64,000 bases of DNA from CAZEDU01 sp964511185 (GTDB taxonomy: Bacteria > Myxococcota > Myxococcia > Myxococcales > Myxococcaceae), in contig CAZEDU010000003.1 of assembly GCA_964511185.1 (NCBI GenBank), positions 1 through 64,000 of the forward strand. Reading direction: 5' to 3'. The notes beneath the pieces were generated by a model. The model was not told where the DNA came from, searched no databases, and saw only the letters and a list, made by a program, of their open reading frames with translations. This document shows, piece after piece, positions 60,835 through 64,000 of the stretch (positions are counted from its first letter, which is position 1; every line of letters starts with the position of its first letter). The translations under genes were made by a program, and so were the position numbers.

Positions 60835-62004
60835 ATGGCCAGAGGGGTCGATACCATCGTGCTCGGCCTCGGTGCGATGGGCAGCGCGGCCATTCACCAG
60901 TTGGCGCGTTCGGGTCGTCGCGTGCTGGGCATCGATCAGTTCGAGCCGCCGCATGATCGCGGCTCGAGCCATGGCGGCACCCGAATCATGGGCCGCTTCC
61001 GGCAGATCTACTTCGAGAACCCCGACTACTTTCATGCCTTCGCCTGCGCCATGGCGCTGTGGGAGCAGCTCGAGCGCGAGGCGGACGAGCCGCTGCGGCG
61101 GAAGGTCGGCGGGCTGTTGCTCGGGCCGCCGCACGCCCAAGTCGGCGGGGCGATTCATGCCGCCCAGAAGCACGGCACCGCGCTGAACGTCCTCTCGGCC
61201 ACCGAGATACGCCGGCGCTTCCCGGTGCTCGCTCCGCCCGAGTCGTTCCTGGCCATCCACGAAGAAGACGCGCAGGTCATCCGCCCGGAAGCGAGCATCG
61301 AGGCGCTCTTGAAGGGCGCGGTGAAGCGCGGCGCCGAGCTCCGCACGCGTGAACGGGTGGTGGACTGGTCGGCCCACCCGGGTGGCGTCGAGGTGTCGAC
61401 GGAGCGCGGCCGCATCGAGGCCGAGACGCTCGTCATCACGCCGGGTCCTTGGGCGCCGCGGGTGCTCTCGGACCTGGGGCTTCCGCTGCAGGTCGATCGC
61501 GTCGCGATGTATTGGTTTGAGCCCCAGGGCGGTGTCGCCGGCTTCGGGTCGGCGCCGGTGCACGTGTGGGATACGCTCGACGGCGAGCGCTTCTTCTGCT
61601 TCCCCGCGCTCGACGGCGAGGGCGGCGGGGTGAAGCTCGGCGTGCACGCGAAGAACGCCGCCTGCACCCCCGAGACGCTTCGCGCCGAGCCGACCCCGGA
61701 AGAGCTCGAGAAGGTGCGCGGGTTGCTCGAGCGCTACGTGCCGCGCATGAACGGCAAGTTCCTGCGCTCGTCGCCGTGCCTGTACACCAACACCCCAGAC
61801 CAACATTTCGTGATCGGACGGCACCCCGCGCACCCCAACGTGAGCGTGGCAGCCGGCTTCTCCGGTCACGGCTTCAAGTTCGCCTCGTGGGTGGGCGCGG
61901 TCCTCCGCGACCTGGCTTCTTCGGGCGCCACCCGCGAGCCAATCGCTCTCTTCTCGCCGGCGCGATTTCGCGGCTCGGCCGGTACCTCGACAACCGCTTC
62001 TTGA
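60835..62004 (+). CDS. Sarcosine/N-methyltryptophan-oxidase-like FAD enzyme
   Basis: A 389-residue flavoprotein of the SolA/MSOX family that oxidises N-methyl or secondary amino acids to imines using O2. It starts with an FAD-binding GxGxxG (LGLGAMGSAA, residues 11-16) and GSSHGGTRIMG. Cys315 in SSPCLYTNTPDQHFVIG corresponds to the covalent flavin Cys of monomeric sarcosine oxidase, and VAAGFSGHGFKFAS is the conserved C-terminal motif. Length is normal. It precedes the NRPS by 12 bases on the same strand, so it probably tailors an amino-acid building block or product of that pathway. Confidence 0.85.
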   Translation: MARGVDTIVLGLGAMGSAAIHQLARSGRRVLGIDQFEPPHDRGSSHGGTRIMGRFRQIYFENPDYFHAFACAMALWEQLEREADEPLRRKVGGLLLGPPHAQVGGAIHAAQKHGTALNVLSATEIRRRFPVLAPPESFLAIHEEDAQVIRPEASIEALLKGAVKRGAELRTRERVVDWSAHPGGVEVSTERGRIEAETLVITPGPWAPRVLSDLGLPLQVDRVAMYWFEPQGGVAGFGSAPVHVWDTLDGERFFCFPALDGEGGGVKLGVHAKNAACTPETLRAEPTPEELEKVRGLLERYVPRMNGKFLRSSPCLYTNTPDQHFVIGRHPAHPNVSVAAGFSGHGFKFASWVGAVLRDLASSGATREPIALFSPARFRGSAGTSTTAS

Positions 62005-62016
62005 AGGAGTCACGCC

Positions 62017-64000
62017 ATGGGTGAGCTGAGCGCGAAAGGCTCTGACCAACCGAAGACAGGGCCCGCGTCGGACGCGTCGGCGCTCACCGCGGCGCAGCAC
62101 CGGCTGTGGGTGCTTTCGCAGGTCGGCTCCGATGGTCCATGGAACCACGTGGCCCTCGCGGTGCGGCTGAAGGGGCCGCTCGACGCGGCGGCGCTGGGGG
62201 CGGCGATCGACACATTGCGCGAGCGCCACCCGGCGTTGCGCACCCGCTTCGTGGCCGACGACTGGAAGCCTCGCCGCGTCATCGACCCGCCCGCACCGCT
62301 GCCGTTGTCGGCGGTCGACCTGCGCGCGCTCAAGGACGACCAGCGCGAGGTCGAGGCGCGGCGGCTCGCCTTCGAAGAAGCGCAGCGCGGGTTCGACTTC
62401 GCCGCCGCGCCGCCCGCTCGTTGGCAGTTGTTTCGGTTGGGCGACGCCGAGCACCTGCTCGTCGTCACCTGCCACCACATCGTGGTCGACGAGTTGGGCG
62501 TCGGGCCGCTGTTCGACGAGCTGACCCGCTGCTATCTGGGCCGGCCCGCAGGCGTCGAAGCACCTTCCTCACCCGAGGCGGCGAGGGACGACGCAGAGGC
62601 ACTCGCTTTTTGGCGAAAGGCGCTCAAGGACCGCCCGCCCTTTCTGCAGCTGCCGCTCGATTACCCGCGCCCCGAGGCCCAGACGTTTCGCGGTGCGCTG
62701 GCGGCGATCGAGCTCTCGCACCAAGTGGTGCAGTCGCTCTCCGCGCTCGGTCAGTCGATTGGGACCGGCTTCGAGATGGTGGTGCTCGCGGCCTTCCAGA
62801 CGTTCTTGAGTCGCTACGCGAACCAGGAAGACGTCCTGGTCGGCACCGCGGTGCGAGCGGGCGCTCCGTCGAGCGGAATCGGCCGTGCGGGCAACGACGT
62901 GGTCCTGCGCACCGACCTGTCCGGTGATCCGCGCTTCGTCGACCTGGTTCGACGCACCGCCGAGGTCGCCCAGGCGGCGCGCGCGCACGCGCACGTGCCC
63001 TTTGAACAGCTGGTCGAGCTGCTCGAGCCCGAGCGCGACCCGAGCCGCTCGCCGCTCTTTCAGGTGGCCTTCGACGCGCGGCCACCGCTCCCGGAGCCGG
63101 TGCGGGGGCCGCGCATCGAATTCCGGCCCGAGCCGCTGCACCTGGGCACCAGCCGCTTCGATCTCACCCTTCGTGTGGTGGCGCACGCCGACCGCGCGAG
63201 CGCGGCCTTCGAGTACAACGCCGATCTGTTCGATGAGGTGACCGCCAGCCGAATGGCGGCGAACTTCGCCGTGCTGCTCAAGGGCATCGCGGCCAACCCG
63301 AACGAGACGCTCGCGGGGCTGCCGCTGGTCAGCGAGCCGGAGCGAAGCCTGACCCTGGTGCGCTGGAACCAGACGAAGCGCGCTTATCCGCAGGGCCAGG
63401 TCGTCTCGCAGCTGTTCGAAGCGCAGGTCGAGCGTTCACCCGATGCGCCCGCGGTGGTGTTCGAAGACGCGCAGCTGAGCTACCGCCAGCTCAACCGCCG
63501 CGCCAACCAGCTCGCCCACGCGCTCCGCGCGAAGGGCGTGGGGCAGGACGGGGTGGTGGGGCTATGGGTCGATCGCTCCATCGACATGATCATCGGCATG
63601 TTGGGCGTGCTCAAGGCGGGCGGCGCCTACTTGCCAATGGATCCGAGCTTTCCGCGCCAGCGCGTCGCGTACATGCTCGAAGACGCCAAGGCGCGCGTGC
63701 TGCTGACGCACGAGCGGTTCCGTCCCGACTTGGAAGGCATCCCCACCGAAGCGCTCTTCCTGGACACCGACGCCGCCCAGCTGGTGTCTCAAGAAGAGCG
63801 CGACCTGCCCACCGCGGCCAAGCCACAAGACTTGGCGTACCTCATCTACACGTCGGGTTCGACCGGCCGCGCCAAGGCGGTGGGCATCGAGCATCGGCAG
63901 CTCGTCAATTACATCCACGGCATCCACGAGCGGGTGCGCTTCGAGCCGGGGTGGCACTACGCGCTGGTGTCGACCATCGCCGCCGACTTGGGGAACACCA
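62017..64000 (+). CDS. Nonribosomal peptide synthetase, first C and partial A domain (runs off window)
   Basis: The gene starts at ATG 62017 (GAAGGAG ribosome site) and is cut by the right end after 661 residues. Residues about 20-440 form a condensation domain: LTAAQHRLWVLSQ is the C1 motif and HHIVVDE (153-159) is the catalytic C3 motif, with Glu in place of the usual Gly. The adenylation domain starts near 460, with LSYRQLNRRANQLAHAL (A1) and YTSGSTGRAK (from residue 611, the ATP-binding A3). The Asp that binds the amino group of alpha-amino acids aligns with IAADLGNT just before the cut. A C domain first suggests a starter C (lipo-initiation) or a later module; the specificity code is not in the window. 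Confidence 0.9.
   Translation, partial: MGELSAKGSDQPKTGPASDASALTAAQHRLWVLSQVGSDGPWNHVALAVRLKGPLDAAALGAAIDTLRERHPALRTRFVADDWKPRRVIDPPAPLPLSAVDLRALKDDQREVEARRLAFEEAQRGFDFAAAPPARWQLFRLGDAEHLLVVTCHHIVVDELGVGPLFDELTRCYLGRPAGVEAPSSPEAARDDAEALAFWRKALKDRPPFLQLPLDYPRPEAQTFRGALAAIELSHQVVQSLSALGQSIGTGFEMVVLAAFQTFLSRYANQEDVLVGTAVRAGAPSSGIGRAGNDVVLRTDLSGDPRFVDLVRRTAEVAQAARAHAHVPFEQLVELLEPERDPSRSPLFQVAFDARPPLPEPVRGPRIEFRPEPLHLGTSRFDLTLRVVAHADRASAAFEYNADLFDEVTASRMAANFAVLLKGIAANPNETLAGLPLVSEPERSLTLVRWNQTKRAYPQGQVVSQLFEAQVERSPDAPAVVFEDAQLSYRQLNRRANQLAHALRAKGVGQDGVVGLWVDRSIDMIIGMLGVLKAGGAYLPMDPSFPRQRVAYMLEDAKARVLLTHERFRPDLEGIPTEALFLDTDAAQLVSQEERDLPTAAKPQDLAYLIYTSGSTGRAKAVGIEHRQLVNYIHGIHERVRFEPGWHYALVSTIAADLGNT

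Noticed and set aside
1..64000. CRISPR arrays, tRNA or rRNA genes, transposases
   Set aside because: Spacers were scanned by eye for repeats, cloverleaf-like segments and IS ends; none was convincing. Weak or degenerate examples could have been missed.

Overview
The window is high-GC, gene-dense chromosomal DNA that reads as a myxobacterium (Myxococcota) or a close relative. The signs are a Ser/Thr kinase fused to an AAA ATPase and a long helical-repeat tail, several PilZ proteins, a TPR-GAF-SpoIIE phosphatase, a secreted M4 protease with two PPC domains, many lipoproteins with lipoboxes, a fused aconitase-family enzyme and the start of an NRPS. This taxonomic call is an inference from gene content. 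There are two 10-N scaffold gaps (22351-22360 and 44218-44227). I saw no rRNA, tRNA, CRISPR array or transposase.

Layout. 1-3750: partial SDR, small lipoprotein, SAM methyltransferase, HDAC-family deacetylase and MFS transporter. 3784-8009: a secreted Ala/Lys-rich protein, TatB and TatC (TatC carries an unusual ~155-residue insertion), then a large lipoprotein. 8080-20320: a metabolic stretch with YbaK-type deacylase, isopropylmalate dehydrogenase (its start codon lies in a perfect 15-bp hairpin arm), PilZ-REC protein, M4 protease, fused aconitase-family dehydratase, frameshifted thiolase, zinc-ribbon-like small protein, 2-isopropylmalate-synthase-like enzyme, rhomboid-like protein and PilZ protein. 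Together the three Leu-type enzymes could run a 2-oxoacid elongation or leucine route.

20472-32368: a giant Pro/Ala repeat protein, CNBD protein, glutamate dehydrogenase, Cys-rich lipoprotein, XRE regulator with a C-terminal zinc-finger-like tail, ABC-F ATPase, DEAD-box helicase and RpoH-type sigma factor. 32381-41771: HlyD-type adaptor, membrane proteins, a DUF4159 (Tat signal) plus VWA pair, an adenine DNA methyltransferase with no visible nuclease partner, and an AI-2E-family permease. 41772-46029: an operon preceded by a strong sigma-54-type promoter candidate, encoding a CxxCH exported protein, a lipoprotein and a DUF1501-type Tat-exported protein. It is followed by an exported hydrolase and a clear intrinsic terminator.

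46032-56358: a DUF5058-type membrane pair, FAD oxidoreductase and a signalling group (pseudo-receiver/HATPase protein, SpoIIE phosphatase, giant kinase). 56364-64000: DMT exporter, BBE-type FAD oxidase, D-aminoacylase-family amidohydrolase, sarcosine/N-methyltryptophan-oxidase-like enzyme and the first C-A part of an NRPS that runs off the window. This looks like the left end of a secondary-metabolite cluster.
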